Source of the DNA: Azolla caroliniana
Taxonomy: Eukaryota > Polypodiophyta
Reading direction: 5' to 3'
DNA: 64,000 nucleotides
NCBI GenBank assembly: GCA_043228905.1
Contig: JBHGNT010000012.1
Coordinates: forward strand, 15,748,001 to 15,812,000
Position numbers and translations under genes: made by a program. Positions within the stretch are counted from its first letter, which is position 1. Every line of letters begins with the position of its first letter. Below are positions 36,611 through 49,833 of the stretch, piece after piece. Below the pieces are notes generated by a model. That model was not told where the DNA came from and ran no database searches. It saw only the letters and a list, made by a program, of their open reading frames with translations.

Positions 36611-36963
36611 AATGAAGGATTTTTTACTTCCTTTCTACTTTCTGTTTTTCAAACTTGGCTTTGAGAATCAACAAAATAGCATACGAATGATCACTAAAAC
36701 AATGAATGAAAGGATTTTTTTACTTCTTTACTCGTTTCCGCTTTTCAAACTAGGCTTTGAGAATAAAAAAATTTGCATACAAATGATCACTAAAACAATG
36801 AATGAAGGGTTTTTACTTCTTTACTAGTTTCCGCTTTTCAAACTAGGCTTTGAGAATCAACAAAATTGCATATAAATGATCACTAAAACAATGAATGAAA
36901 GGGTTTTTACTTCTTTACTAGTTTCAGCTTGTCAAACTAGGCTTTGAGAATCAACAAAATTGC
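36611..36963 (+). repeat. ~95-bp minisatellite, 3.7 copies
   Basis: Units begin aatgaaggat / aatgaaagg at 36611, 36705, 36801 and 36894 (the last partial); each contains ctaggctttgagaat or a close variant. The frame 36612-36827 is produced by the repeat. Confidence 0.9.
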
Positions 36964-37085
36964 CGGTTGTGGGAACATAGTGGAAATAAGTTTAAGTCAA
37001 CAGTGGAGAAAAACCATCGACAGAAACAATATTCTTTTATTATATTTGTTGCATCCGAAAGGATTCATGACCTTTTTTGGCATAT

Positions 37086-37121
37086 GATACAAAGAAAAGA
37101 AAAGAAAAGAAAAGAAAAGAA
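37086..37121 (+). repeat. (AAAAG)n microsatellite
   Basis: A run of aaaag pentamers just 3' of the receptor-kinase gene. Confidence 0.85.
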
Positions 37122-37230
37122 CTAATCAAAATAAAAATTCACAAAATGCGCTCTATAATACACAAAATCAATGCATCATATGTCACCGAGAATGATATAT
37201 AGTGTATTGATCGATCACACATGATTTTTA

Positions 37231-40200
37231 TCATCTATTCGAGGTGGTAACAATAGTGGCACCAGAAGACTCTTCCTCTTCCATCCCGAGAGACTGTACA
37301 AGCATATAATGCACTTCTTCCATCCGTGGGCGGCTCGCAGCTTCTTCTTGTATACAAAGCCGCGCTATCTCACACACTGAATACAACTCCAAAGGCACCA
37401 CATTCTTCAATGTCGGATCCGCCAAGATTGCCATCTGATCTCGGCTTTGAAGAAACTGACCAGCCTAGGAATTCATCAAACATACAAAATAAATGAAATC
37501 ATAGAAAAAATACTGAAAAATTTAGAATATGTTCGGTGGCCGCCCTCAAACTGCTTTTCGGGCTTTTATGAACAAATTTAATGGTGATGAGAGGCCCGAA
37601 TAACCCTATGATAATATTCTGTGATGTGAAGAATTATGTCCATAACAATCGAAGTTGATTTTTAGATTTCATCATTCACTTTTAGAATCACTTTTACAAA
37701 CATTTCAGTGATGGGAGATGCCATAACTAACCCCCCTTCACAGTAAACAAATCAGATACTAGTTTCATAGCAGTCTAGAGACAAATTTGTAACTAAACCA
37801 AAATGATGATGGATAATGATATTTTAATGTCCTTGGAAGGTCAGATTGAAAGAGATGGGATCAAGCATACATACCCACTCAACAATGACACCAGACTCTT
37901 TGTTGAAACCGGATTTTCCTGATACAAGCTCTAAAAGCAACACGCCAAATGAATATACATCATCTGGCGGACCTTTCGATAGATTCCCATTCAAATGTGA
38001 ATTAACAATCACTTGATCTTTTTTTGGCTTGCCATGGCGAGACGGTGTACATATGCCATTGATCTTGCAAAAACAATAAGGTGAATTGGTTAGGGTCTTT
38101 AGTTTCCATCAAAACAAACAAAATGGACAGAATATGTAGGCAAACTATCAAAAATAGCCTCCTATTTTAATATGAGGTTAAGAAGCTGGCGATTCATGGT
38201 GAAAGACTATGGTAAATGAAGTTCGCAGGAGTTGGAAACAATGATTACTAAGTGGTTATTAATTTATATGGAATTTATATACAAGCCCTACTATGCTTGC
38301 AGATTCAGCATGAAATAGTGTTGAATTGTCTGTCAACTGTCATAACATCAAATTTGATTTATTAATCCATCCATCATATTAGCAGGTTCAAACTTTTTAC
38401 TTGCATGAAACTAATGTCTCACTACTCTGAGATCAATTTCTACCTAAAACTGACTGCAATACTAGTTCTTTTAGCATATATTTCAAGTACTTCATTTCCA
38501 TCACTTCTCTGGTAAAATGTGTATATAATACAGGTACTGCACGTTGAGGTCTGGGTTATGGCAAGGACACTAACTGTGGCCCTGTCAAACCAAGAGTCAC
38601 ACCTAGGCAGAGCTGCAGAGAACATGGTATGTCCAGCAAGCTTGGATATGGTTTTCCATTTAAAACCCATGGATTACAGACAGTATCTCCCCATGGCTTT
38701 GGAGCATCTTTTCTTATTAATGCCAGGGGTTCTTTATCCTGAGATGGCATTAGAAGCATTTCTCACTCATAGGAAAATATGCATGGATGGAAGATAGGAC
38801 ACACTGTCAAGATGAACTTAGCTCAAATGAAGATAAAAAGGATATCTACTTATGCAACACTGCATATTCAAGCAATTTGATTGTCTGTCAGTTGGGTCTT
38901 CTGCTTATTGAGTTCAGTCAGTTGAGTGGATCATTGCTAGTTGTAATTCAGCTTAGGACCACTTCCCAACATTTTTAATACATATAATGCCAACTTTTTA
39001 GTTTCAAAAAGTTCAGCGAGCCCTATTTAACATTTTCCCTCACCACATCATGGACATAAGCTACTTGTTCAGGCTTCTCATTTCCCCTGCATACATTAGG
39101 AAACATTTTGACTGAAAATTGAGCCATGTAAGAAACACTACAACATTGCTGTGTTACTAAAACACTATCAATGCTTTCATTGGAAAGATCTTAATGGAGG
39201 AATCCAAAACATTAACAACTGATCTGCTTGAAGTTTGAGAGTAAAAAGGATTTTGGAATAATCTAGGTGCTTCAACATCCCAAGCTAGAGCCTGATGGAT
39301 TATAGTACAGACTCATCATACGTAGCATGGTCATTGCCCAGTCCACCTTGTTTGGGTCTTTCTAATTCATATTTGATAAAGTTGCATGTCGTGTGATGTA
39401 CATTTCACATGGTTTTTGCATGCCATATCAGATAATGCCACATTGTATTTTTGTGGAATTTTGAACCATACTGCTATACCCTTACAAGTTTTGTACCATA
39501 TGCTTGGGTCTTGACACATAGAAAACATACGAGCAGGATAAGTCAATGTGACATGAAATCACAGAAAAGCAATTACAATGAAGCACATGCACACCCATAT
39601 TTTATATATTATGATTGATCTCCATACACATACTGTATATGTGGTTTATAACTCAAGTATCAAAAAAGTAAAAATTATGTAGAAATATTCAAATTCCTGC
39701 AGTTTGCCTCGCATCATAGAACAAGCAAAGCATTTTATGAAGCATAAACAAAAGATCCATGCATCAGGTGTTTACTGTTGCATAATGTAGTAATATCAGC
39801 TTGTGGCTCATTTAAGTTAGAACTTTTATTTTTTGTTTTCTTTAGTTTGAACAGTTCTTTTTACATTTGAAGCACACAAGTTTGTATGATTTTTTGTTTC
39901 TATGCTTGATGAGAATAATGTATCATGCATATTAGGCAAACTGACAAACTATACAAGTTTTTATGAGTGTATGTTTCTATGTATGCATGATGAGCACAAT
40001 GTAAGTGCATACCTCACACTGAAAAGCGCATATAGACATTCATGCATACAAATACTCACATACTGTCCATACTGATATATGTTTTCACATAGCTAGAAAT
40101 AAATTATCAATGATGTGCTACAATTCCTTTTCATATATGCCGTTTTCTTCCTTAGTATTGAAGACATGTTTGAAACACACATGAACAGTTGATGTATTAT

Positions 40201-42050
40201 TCATTACCTTTGCGCTAAAATCATCTGTCAGTAAGACATTGTGTGATGTGAGATCGCCATGTGTTACAGGAGAACCGCCTAAACCATGTAAATATTGCAT
40301 CACAGAAGCTGTTCCAATTGCAACACGCATCCTCTGTTTCCATGAGAGAGGCTCATCATCTTTAACACAATAGACTCCACCCATTAGAGGTTTTGTGATT
40401 AACACAAATTTCATTAATATTATTATAACATAACAAAGACATTGTCAATGATACAATGAAGTGAGAGTTGTCTTGTTTGGGACATATATAAATTACAGAA
40501 AGGGGATTTATGTTTTACCATTATCAAGGTTGTTGAAGAGGCTACCATTTGGGGCATATTCAAAAACCAGCATCCTGTGTTTTAAATATTAATCAGCTCC
40601 TTTTTTAATGATAACTATTTTGAAAACCATTGAAGAGGTTAAGCTTTGTCTTTAACATTAATGAACTCTCTTTTACACTCTGCATTACTGTAAACCTTGC
40701 ATAAAAATCATCGCTGAAATACTAAGGATCACAAAACTGCAATACCACCACAAAAAGAGAAATAACTACACATATTCCAACTGTGAATCTACCTATGATG
40801 ATTTTCTTCACAGATTCCTATAAGATTTGCAAGATGCCGATGGTGTATCCGTGAATATAAATCCACCTAGCAAAAGGAAAGGCCAAAACAAGATGTGATT
40901 CCACAATCAAAGAATAACAAAAGGAAAACCTCAAATGTTCATGAGATACAGAACAATCTTTAAACACCTACACATGCGGATGCAGATGTGTAGGTATAGC
41001 CTATAGGTATAGGTGAGGGTGTAGGTGTTATAGGTATAGCTATATGCTTTTTATATATATTGAAAACAATGGGACATGTATTTAGCCAACATTGTTAAAG
41101 TTTTGTTTTTTAAGTGGTACTGAATTCGGCTGAAGTTGTGAGTGACAGAAGTACCTGAGAACAGAAATCCTCCACATCCATCCCAGTGGGGGGGCTTCTC
41201 TTTAATGTTTTTATTGCAACTTCTGTCCCATCAGTCAGTACACCTTTATATATTCGATGGCAGACTGTCTCATCTATGAGGTTACTAAATCCCTCGGAGC
41301 ACTCATCAATCTGTTTGAATGTAAAATCCTTTCTAGGAACTGCTGATAATAAAAGAACAAAAACTAATTAATTTTATTCAACATGGTATAACTTGATTTA
41401 AAAAAAAGTGAATTGTATACTAACAGATTATATCTTTACAATGGAAAAGCAAGTGAACGTAGATCATAAAATGCATGTCAGAATGTAGTCACATTGTTAC
41501 AACCTTTAAATTTTATGATTCAAATGAGCACATCGTAAAAGAAGTTCAAAAAATATTTGGTCAACTTCCAACTGGAGCATTTTTCATTATTGTCAAAATC
41601 ACCTCCATCCATGGTCATTATTTAGGAAGACTTAACATCTTATGTCGTGTTTCTTAACTACATAGATTCATCAGGATGTCCAATATGGTCCCAGTGGTCC
41701 TATGTAGCAACTTCTGAAACAACCTAGTTATATATGTATGTTATTATATATATCTTAGAGAATCTATTGAGTAAAAAGTTCCTAATGTAACATGATCAAT
41801 AATTAATGAAATAGGATTAATGTATTCTTTTACCATTTGGACTTGATTGTTTTACAAATTGTGAAGATGAATGATTAATAAATCATGTACTGAAAAAGAA
41901 AAGAGTTGCCATAAGCTAAAAAGTGAAACAATTCAGATATAAAGTGTCTCTTTTGGAAATGACGCATCCTTGAAATTCAAGTGAATGATAAGTCTCTGTC
42001 TATCTTACTTTTAGAAGTCTCTTCTGATACCGGTGAATCAAATCCTTTTC
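37231..42050 (-). CDS. LRR-VI / MRH1-like receptor pseudokinase, kinase exons (5' part not found)
   Basis: Seven minus-strand exons splice in phase: 42050-42009, 41342-41155, 40866-40793, 40574-40519, 40359-40208, 38063-37875 and 37464-37231 (TGA). They encode about 311 residues from the juxtamembrane region to the C-terminus. Landmarks: FTFKQIDECSEGFSN, GTEVAIKTLKR (the ATP-binding Lys is present), LANLIGICEENHHRMLVFEY, APNGSLFNNL, AIGTASVMQYLHGL, HGDLTSHNVLLTDDFSAK, DDVYSFGVLLLELVSGKSG and RPRMEEVHYML. The catalytic loop reads HGD rather than HRD, the glycine loop is poor, and after DFSAK the expected DFG is absent (INGICTPSRHG). This fits the LRR-VI MRH1/MALE DISCOVERER-like group, many of which are inactive receptor kinases at the plasma membrane. 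The LRR ectodomain and membrane helix were not found, so the gene may be truncated or have long introns. Intron 38064-40207 (2.1 kb) holds no recognised gene. Confidence 0.85.
40950..41062 (+). repeat. gtaggtata-rich short repeat in kinase intron
   Basis: Several copies of gtgtaggtata/tataggtata and an inverse pair cctacacatgcg / gatgtgtagg. Local and small. Confidence 0.6.
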
Positions 42051-44649
42051 CTGAAATGCAAGAGAAAATTGGTATGTGTATCTTCCTGTGTGATAGCAAA
42101 AACAGAGTATTGGCAAAGACAGCTATAAAATCCAAATAAAATGATGGGAAAACCTCTGAAATATCCTTGAGCTTCTTCTTTAAATCCCCAAATGCCCCAA
42201 ATTTTCTATTAGTTCTTCAAAATGCCATTGGTCAACACCCTCTCAGAAAACCATACATGTCATGTCATTTGAGCAATTATATGGTCATAATTCATCCACA
42301 TTTTCTCTCTTTCTCATGGTGATGGTCAGTAACATTTCGCAAAAAACAAAAATATGTGGCACTTGGGGAAATAAAGAAAAGCTCAAGGTATTCTGGAGTT
42401 TATTTCTCCCTACAAAGATTCTGCACCGGAAAAAATATGCCGAATTCCATACTTCCAAAATGCCCAAGTCATTGTATGTTCTTCTAGTCTGCCCTCAGCC
42501 CAAATCATTTAGCAAATATTCACTCCTACATCCAAATTGACAATGCTGCATGAGTGAAACTGCAACTTATTAGTGCCATTGTAAACAATTCTTCTTGATC
42601 AATGTCAAGCTTCCATGTTCATTTATTCAAAAAGGTTACATTCAACATGTATTGTACTGGTTGAAATAGTGTCCTATCATTCTTATCTACCATTGCATAA
42701 TTTAACAATATTTCAAAATACATTCTAGACTCATGAAACGCTATTCCAAATAGCAATATATAAATCATGTTCATGTGAAAACTACTCAAATCCAATAAAT
42801 GTAGGGATAGCAATACATAACGTTGTTCACACAAATGGATGGTTAAGAAACTAAAACCTCCAATATAAAAAGAAAAATATGGGGGATTTTGGTCCATGCT
42901 ATATACATAATGATGTTCATACTCTTGCTTTCCTTCAATATAGACACCCAAAACGCTAATATTTGTCGTTTCTGGCATGTTTTTGCATCCTTTTCTTCTC
43001 TTATTCCTTCCACCTCACTATTTTACTGGGAATATGAGATACATGGCAATAATATACTATTAATCCCATCTTTGTCCTATTTACCCTGCAGTTCGTTTCT
43101 TTACTTTCTCCCCGTATATATTAGAATTTACCAGGTTCAAGTGGGATGTAATTTCTCTCAGTAGCTCATTTTTAGCCTTTTGAAGGCGTCAACAAAACAT
43201 TGAGCTTTGCTGGCAAAGTTGTTCAGAGAGTCTGGTTGTTAATAATATTGTCCTGGGTTCTTCAAGTTCTCAATGTTTTTTGAAATGGAAGAAAGACCAA
43301 TGGAATTCTAGCTCTTCAAAGATCCTACATATATATTGTGCAAGTGAGAATTCATGCAAACGACTTGCATACTGCACACCACGAAGGCGTCACAAAAGTC
43401 TGTTTATCACTTCTATTTTATCTTCATCATCATATTATCACCATCATGTCATCATCTTCATCATGCTTGTCTGCAAGCTTGTAGATAATTGGTGTAATAT
43501 GATGGGTGATTTACCCTAAGTAATGTTTAAGGAGAACATAAGTTCCTTGAATCACCATATAGCTGGCAAGTGCCGGGTAATAGCGAGTGGTTTCATAACA
43601 ATGCCCATGTTGACGTAGTCAACTGTCCTATCATGGCCTCCATATCCTCATAATCATCCTCATCACTAATATCATGGCCATTGTCCTCATCCCCATCCCT
43701 GACCCACCCTCAGTGGATTAACCTTGAAGAGGAACCCTTAGCTTCTTGGGGCATTGGATTCTTACCGATGTTTGGGTACCCATCACCATTGCATCCTTGT
43801 CATCATCATCTCTCATATACAATTCTTATTTCAAGTTCAATTATCTATTATGACAATGATGATATGGTCACAATATCATCATCATCATCATCATCATGCC
43901 ATCATCTGTAAATGTTAGTCAAATTCAATTATCTGTGATGAAATGGCCACAATGGCATCATCATCATCATCATCAACATGTCATCATCATCTCTCATATA
44001 TAAATCTCAGTCAAATTCAATTATCCACCCAGCCAAAAGTGGTTTGCAACATTCTCTGTCTTACATAATAATCATACAGATCTTAGTCAAAAGATCCATT
44101 ATATTGCACCAAAATAAAGGAAGAAGAAGAAAAGAACAAGTGAACCCAACAAGCTACAAACGCTCGAGAGAACCCAACAGAGGAGAAAGAAAGGAAATAT
44201 AAGTACCTGTCCAGGAGGTTCTGCGATGGCAAGAGAGATATTCCTGATCATTTCATAAATATCAGAATTTTAGGTCAAGGAGAAAGGACTCGGTGACAGA
44301 AGATGATGATCATGAATTTATATACAAAAATCATAAAGGAAAGGAAAGCAGGGAGATAGAAGAGAAAACAGATATCAACGAGGACAAACTGGAGAAGGAG
44401 GATAAGAAAGAAAAAGGGGGGAAACTCATAACAATACTAATGAGAAACGAAGAAGAAGAAGAAGGAAGAAGAAGAAGAAGAAGAAGGGGAATGGTACCTT
44501 ATGAGATTTCTGAAGAGCAGGACAAAAAATGGCAGAAGCAGATTTCTGAAGAGCAGGACAAAAAATGGCAGAAGCAGAACAAAAATGGAGCTTCTAGTCA
44601 CACTGCTTCTGTCTTTTCATATTTACACCATTGGCAGCAATGCTTGTAA
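42051..44649. other. upstream of the kinase exons: no exon proven, CAT/GAA simple repeats
   Basis: A possible donor at 44213 (ggacag|gtactt on the minus strand) follows a short frame (NISLAIAEPPGQ), but it does not join the first known exon in phase. 43420-44000 has (CAT)n tracts in two related ~100-bp blocks (tcaaattcaattatc...). 44395-44490 is a GAA/GGA tract. Confidence 0.4.
44505..44576 (+). repeat. 36-bp tandem duplication
   Basis: gatttctgaagagcagg... (36 bp) occurs twice head to tail, keeping a frame open; no protein family is indicated. Confidence 0.9.
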
Positions 44650-44681
44650 GGTATGTATGTACATATGTATCATTATGTATG

Positions 44682-44713
<32 letters not shown>

Positions 44714-45356
44714 TGTATGTATGTATGTATGTATGTATGTATGTATGTATGTATGTATGCATGTAATGTATGTGTGTATATGTATGTAGTGTATGTATGT
44801 ATATGTAATGTATGTATGTATATAGGTAGGTATGTATGTATGTATGTAGTAATGTATGTATGTATGTATCATTATGTATGTATGTATGTGTGTATATATA
44901 TGTATGTATGTAATGTATGTTGTATGCATCTATGCATGCATGCATGCATGAATGTATGTATGTATGTGTGTATATATATGTATGTATGTAATGTATGTTG
45001 TATGCATGTATGTATGTATGTATGTATGTATGTATGTATGTATGTATGTAGTAATGTATGTATGTATGTATGTAGGTAGGTATATATAGGTATACGTAGG
45101 TATATGTATGTATGTGAATTGTAATGTATGTATGTAATGTATGTATATGTATGTATGTATGTATGTATGTAGTAATGTATGTATGTATGTATGTATGTGA
45201 ATTGTAATGTATGTATGTATGTATGTATGTAATATATGTTGTATGCATCTATGCATGCATGCATGCATGTATGTATGTATGTATGTATCTATGCATCTAT
45301 AGATGTATGTATGTATGTATGTTTGTATGTATGTATGTATGTATTTATGTATATGT
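44650..45356 (+). repeat. very long (ATGT)n microsatellite
   Basis: About 700 bp of atgt tetramers broken by variants such as atgtagta, tatata and gcatgcatgcatgcat. Frames of 110-192 residues rich in Tyr, Val, Cys, Met (plus strand) or Thr, Tyr, Ile, His (minus strand) are products of the repeat, not genes. It ends in a (TG)n/(CG) stretch. Confidence 0.95.
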
Positions 45357-46883
45357 GTGTGTGCGTGTGTGTGCGCGCGCTTGAGCTAGGAGAAAGAAAG
45401 AAAGATATATTAACGTCTTCTAAGACCAAAATTGGCCCATGAGACTATGTCATGAAGCCATAGGCTGACCCTTTACTATGTCATTCTTTTTAAAAAAGAA
45501 GAAGAAGAAATCCTATCATTAGTGTAAACATTTTAGAAGATTTTAAACTCTATGTGATCTGCCATTCTTAACATCTAACTCTGACAACTTTCTATGCCAT
45601 GGTGGCCATAGCATCAAACTCTTGACTTCGATCACTTGAGCTCACAACTTTAGTCTAGAAGAGTTCTGATCTCGGCGCATGTGATGAGATCATGTGAATC
45701 GGGCCTCTGTTCATCTGTTCTTTTCCAATGGAATTCTGTCTTCCTATATTTTTGGAACTTGCATTGTGTGGAAAGCTTGATCCCAAGCTCTTGCGTTGAT
45801 GAGTTATGTCATTCACATGACAACGGTCTTTTTCAAAACCTACCTATCGAGCATTAACACATGTTATGTCATTCACATGAGAATCAATCTTTTCGAAGAA
45901 AATAATCGAAGTTTTCATATGTAGCCTTAACATCTTCCATTTTCCACTTTATATATCTCCTGTCATCACCTCTCATTTCCTCTTCCTTTTCATGAGGTCT
46001 CTTTGCTTGATCTTTTTGTACTATACACATCTAGCCTAATCTTCCTGGATTTGTCCCTATGTTTAGGATATTTGTTGTCATATGCGAACAATCATTTTAT
46101 ATTTAAATATATAATACTAATTTATTTCGTTTACAAGGGTGATGATGCCGCGTCGAGTTGTTTTGAATTTTAATCTCCCCCGTATCTATTTCCTTTTCAA
46201 CGATTTTATTTTCAAAATTTACATATCTACCATAATCTCCATTATTATTGAAAAAGTGGGGATAATTGCTCTTGTAACTACTAGTCTCAAACCTTATCTT
46301 CCTAATCCCCCGCAATGTATCGATTTAATCTCTACTAGTAAGGCATTTTGAAATCTTTAAAGTTCGTTGCTAACAAACTAGTAATCCCTTGCAATGTCCG
46401 ACGTGATTCCGGCTTGAAATTCCCATAAATCAAAATTGAGCCAATTCATATTTTTTGAGCCGGCTATTTATGTAGTTTTTAAAAAAAAAAAAGGTAAAAA
46501 GAAAAAACAATTTTCACATAGGAAGAGGTCATTTGTAGTTCAATCCCTTACATGGTCATTATTTTGCATAAGATTGCAAACATAAGGGTTTGACTTTAGT
46601 TAGATATGTCACACCATTTTTGGAAAGTGTGTGTTTGGGTAAATGTTGTCATTGAAGATCTAAAGCAAAGCAAATAGGCGGAGAACAAGTTCAATTTGCT
46701 CACAAACTCTCTCTCTCTACATGTGTGTGTATATATGTATGTACATAGATAATTCATTTGCATTATGCCCAAGAGAAAACACTCTAATCATCACTTTCAT
46801 TTGTTGTAGGTTGTTTTTATAACCAACTACTAGATTTTACATATTCATTAAATTAAAGAGAGTCACTAATTGAGAAGCATAAT
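45357..46883. other. intergenic, no gene recognised
   Basis: Nothing supportable beyond short frames. Confidence 0.45.
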
Positions 46884-47044
46884 ATGGCCCCATCACATGA
46901 TGTTTTGAAGATCTATGGGTTGGCAAATGTCTGCTTGCATTAGCTGGGTTTTGACGGTTGTGATCGAAAAGGAAGCATCATTTGAAATTGAAACAATTGA
47001 CTTCTGGAAGGGCGATAACAAGACTCATTATCTCACATTGCAAG
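46884..47044 (+). pseudogene. phi-class glutathione S-transferase exon 1 relic
   Basis: ATG at 46884 starts MAPSHDVLKIYG. After a one-base frame change the sequence reads MSACISWVLTVVIEKEASFE and then IETIDFWKGDNKTHYLTLQ, ending at a GT (caa|gttagt) as phi GST exon 1 does. The pattern VL..L.EK...FE...ID..KGD.K...YL.LQ is the N-terminal thioredoxin-like half of a phi GST, which binds glutathione. No second exon (PFGQ.P.L.DGD) was seen downstream, so it is an isolated relic. Confidence 0.65.
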
Positions 47045-48263
47045 TTAGTATGAATCAATTATTTGCCACACAATAATTGTTAATTTATTTATTTTATCAC
47101 AATCTCTAAATCATCATTATTTCTTTCTCTAATCATAGCTAAATTTTGTTCATCATAAAGGTCTATGTTTGGGGAAAAAGTTCTACTTGTTCACAAGTGC
47201 AGGTAATTGGAAACAACAAACTCCAAAATAATATTCAATGAGTTTATGGCATTATTTCATGTTTTGAAAACTTATGTTTTTCAAAGTGAAGAAGAGATTC
47301 CATAGTTATTAGCATTGTATTTCAAGGCTTGGGTTGTTGCTCATGTTTCATTTATTGGTTGTGCATGAGAATATTTGTTATTCTAGGACATGGCTATTTT
47401 GAGAAAACAAAAAAGTCTGATTAGATACAATCAATGAAATTTTAGACCTAGATCATGCTAGCCTTGGACCACAACTTTTTTGATTCTTCATTATATCTTT
47501 ACATAGTAGTCTCTAAACAAATGGTTGGTTCTTCAAGACCACATTAACATCATGGGTTATACTAATTGCCATTATTTTATATTTCTCCATTGTTCTAATG
47601 ATCATACAATTGTTTCTTGATGCTTTTGAAGCCATTTGGAATGATTCCGGTCTTGCAAGATGGAGACTTCTACATTTGTGGTATGTTTCTCTCATTGTAC
47701 AACATGCTTTCTTCTCATTAATGAGCTATAATCATGAAGGTATTATAGTATCATGGATTCATATTTATTGATAGTACGCAACAAAACTATGTTCTTTTAA
47801 TGTTATGTGAGCAACATTGGTATTTGAATTTATGGAATGAGAGAGATACATGAGCATACATTGTGTGTATGAGAGAGCGAGAGAGAGTACCTATCGGTGC
47901 CATTTCAGCTTGTCCCACTACCCATGTAGTGCTGAAATCACTCAGTTGTGGTACCATTATGACATTTTTCACACACATTTATTACTATGATTGCGTTTTT
48001 TCACCAAAAGAAAAGAAATTTGAGAGAAAGATATTATAGATCACGCGTGTTAATGGAATTTTAGTGTCAATATAGTCAAAGAGTATTTCAACTACAAGGA
48101 CAAAAAGTTAGAGTTCAAGGCCCATGACTCATGATATAAACCCTTATTTATACATCTCCTCTTAAGGGGCCATTTTTTTCCCTACCACAGTTTCTTCCAC
48201 TAGAACTCAATGAGGCATTAATGACCCATATGCTCATTGTAAGGGGATTTACTTGTTGTTGTG

Positions 48264-48315
<52 letters not shown>

Positions 48316-48819
48316 ATTGTTGACTTTGGAGGTAAAATATGACCTATGAGACAAAAAATATTACACTTCACGTGATATGTGTGAAAGTGAGTAGTGATTC
48401 TCGATGTTCAAGAACTTTACCAATTGCAATCGAGAGTGCACATTGTGGTTGTGAGAGGAATTCATGCAAGGATTGGGCTCAGTCGAAGAGATGTCGAAAG
48501 CATGGTCGAATATGATCAAAGGCAAAGCATTCTATCAAAGTGTGATACTCAGAATCGCGAGGCAAAGTGTGCATAACTGACCACTCTCATCACTTGTGCC
48601 CCAACGCCCTGTCTCACATCGCAATGCATGTGAGCTAAGCTGCATGGAAGCAATGGTTCAAATAACAGATAATGGTATGGGCTTTAACATGTATCGATGT
48701 GTACGGTTTCCCTGTTCCGCAAAGAATATGGTTTTGTAGTTCAGTGCACCATGTGTAGTATAATGTGTGAAGCGTGAGCTTCCACATTTGTCCCATGTCA
48801 TGATACATTAACGTTGTAA
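47045..48819. other. intergenic with (GA)n tract
   Basis: No gene recognised. A (GA)n run at 48,269-48,311 produces Ser/Leu-rich frames on the minus strand. Confidence 0.45.
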
Positions 48820-49455
48820 AAATGCCTCATTTACAAAAGAATCTAGTGATGCATCATGAAGCAAGTGTCTCGCATTCCATCTTACCAAACCAATTTTCTA
48901 TATTTTGCATCCAACTGGAACACAAAATTTTGTTTTTATCGTCTTTTGGATCTTTTTGCTTGCTTCCCATGCAATTCTAGGAAGTTGATCTAAGGAACTT
49001 TTTTGAACCTTAAGCATGTATTCAACAACCCTTTCCATGGCCATGATCTCAATGGGAAGCGATCCTGTCTCAAGGAGGAGGAGGGTGTAGGGCGTTTGTT
49101 TCTTTAACTTGTAGAAACTTTATAAGACAATGTTTTTGGACATTTTTAAACTCTTTCCACATAGATTTAGGGATGCTACCGCCCCATACATCCACCGCAT
49201 AGAGAAGAATCGGTGTCACCAAAGTGTCGAAAAGATATTTCTTGAGGACCCAACACTTAATATCTCCAAGATTGCATGTGTTCTCAAATGCATAATATGC
49301 TCTCTTACCCGCCTCTAAGTGGCGTGTAGCACATTCATTCCATCTATGATTTGAAGGAACTTCAAGCCAAGATATTTGAAGCTCTACACACATTCAAGTG
49401 GCTCATTGTTGTACATAATGCATGGTTTATCTCTTTTTTGGCTCTTCACAAGCAT
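48820..49455 (-). pseudogene. LINE relic, 3' part of the reverse transcriptase ORF
   Basis: Minus-strand pieces: LVKSQKRDKPCIMYNNEPLE at the junction, WNECATRHLEAGKRAYYAFE, DTLVTPILLYAVDVWGGSIP, VQKHCLIKFLQVKET, then ETGSLPIEIMAMERVVEYML and LPRIAWEASKKIQKT to about 48830. This is the thumb and C-terminal region that follows the RT palm in this LINE type. Its other half lies at 55661-56396 beyond the gypsy insertion; the bases LVKSQ... continue directly from KTKIM there once the gypsy element and one copy of AGCAT are removed. Confidence 0.85.
49451..49455 (+). other. target site duplication AGCAT (left)
   Basis: The 5 bp before the 5' LTR; identical to 55661-55665 after the 3' LTR. Confidence 0.9.
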
Positions 49456-49751
49456 TGTCATGATATGGCAAGACTCGAACCCATGACCTTATGTTACTAG
49501 ATTGAGCTCTTGACCATTAGACTATATGTTGTAATACGAGAGATATTATTTTCATTTAAATTTTACTATAGAAAATTGATGTATATTCCAGATTTCTCTA
49601 GAACATTCTAGAAACTTCAGGAGTACTCCTGAGAACACTCTAAAAGGAGGCGCAAGGCATTATTTCGAACCAAATCGGTTCAACGCCAGTCTTAAGCCTC
49701 CTAGCTACTATTGTATATTCTCTTAACATAATATATATCTTTTGTTATCAT

Positions 49752-49833
<82 letters not shown>

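Noticed and set aside
38440-38797. Frames on both strands within the large kinase intron
   Set aside because: No recognised motif and not in phase with the flanking exons; could be an unrelated conserved exon but unsupported.
44213-44263. Possible extra 5' exon of the receptor kinase (ISLAIAEPPGQ, donor ggacag|gtactt)
   Set aside because: Phase does not match the 42,050 acceptor in that frame, and the other frame gives no receptor-like sequence.
43978-44649. Lys/Glu/Arg-rich frames upstream of the kinase
   Set aside because: Produced by the GAA/GGA purine tract and a 36-bp duplication.
44501-45268. Long frames of up to 192 residues on both strands
   Set aside because: All come from the (ATGT)n array; Tyr-Val-Cys-Met or Thr-Tyr-Ile-His periodicity on both strands is a repeat artefact.
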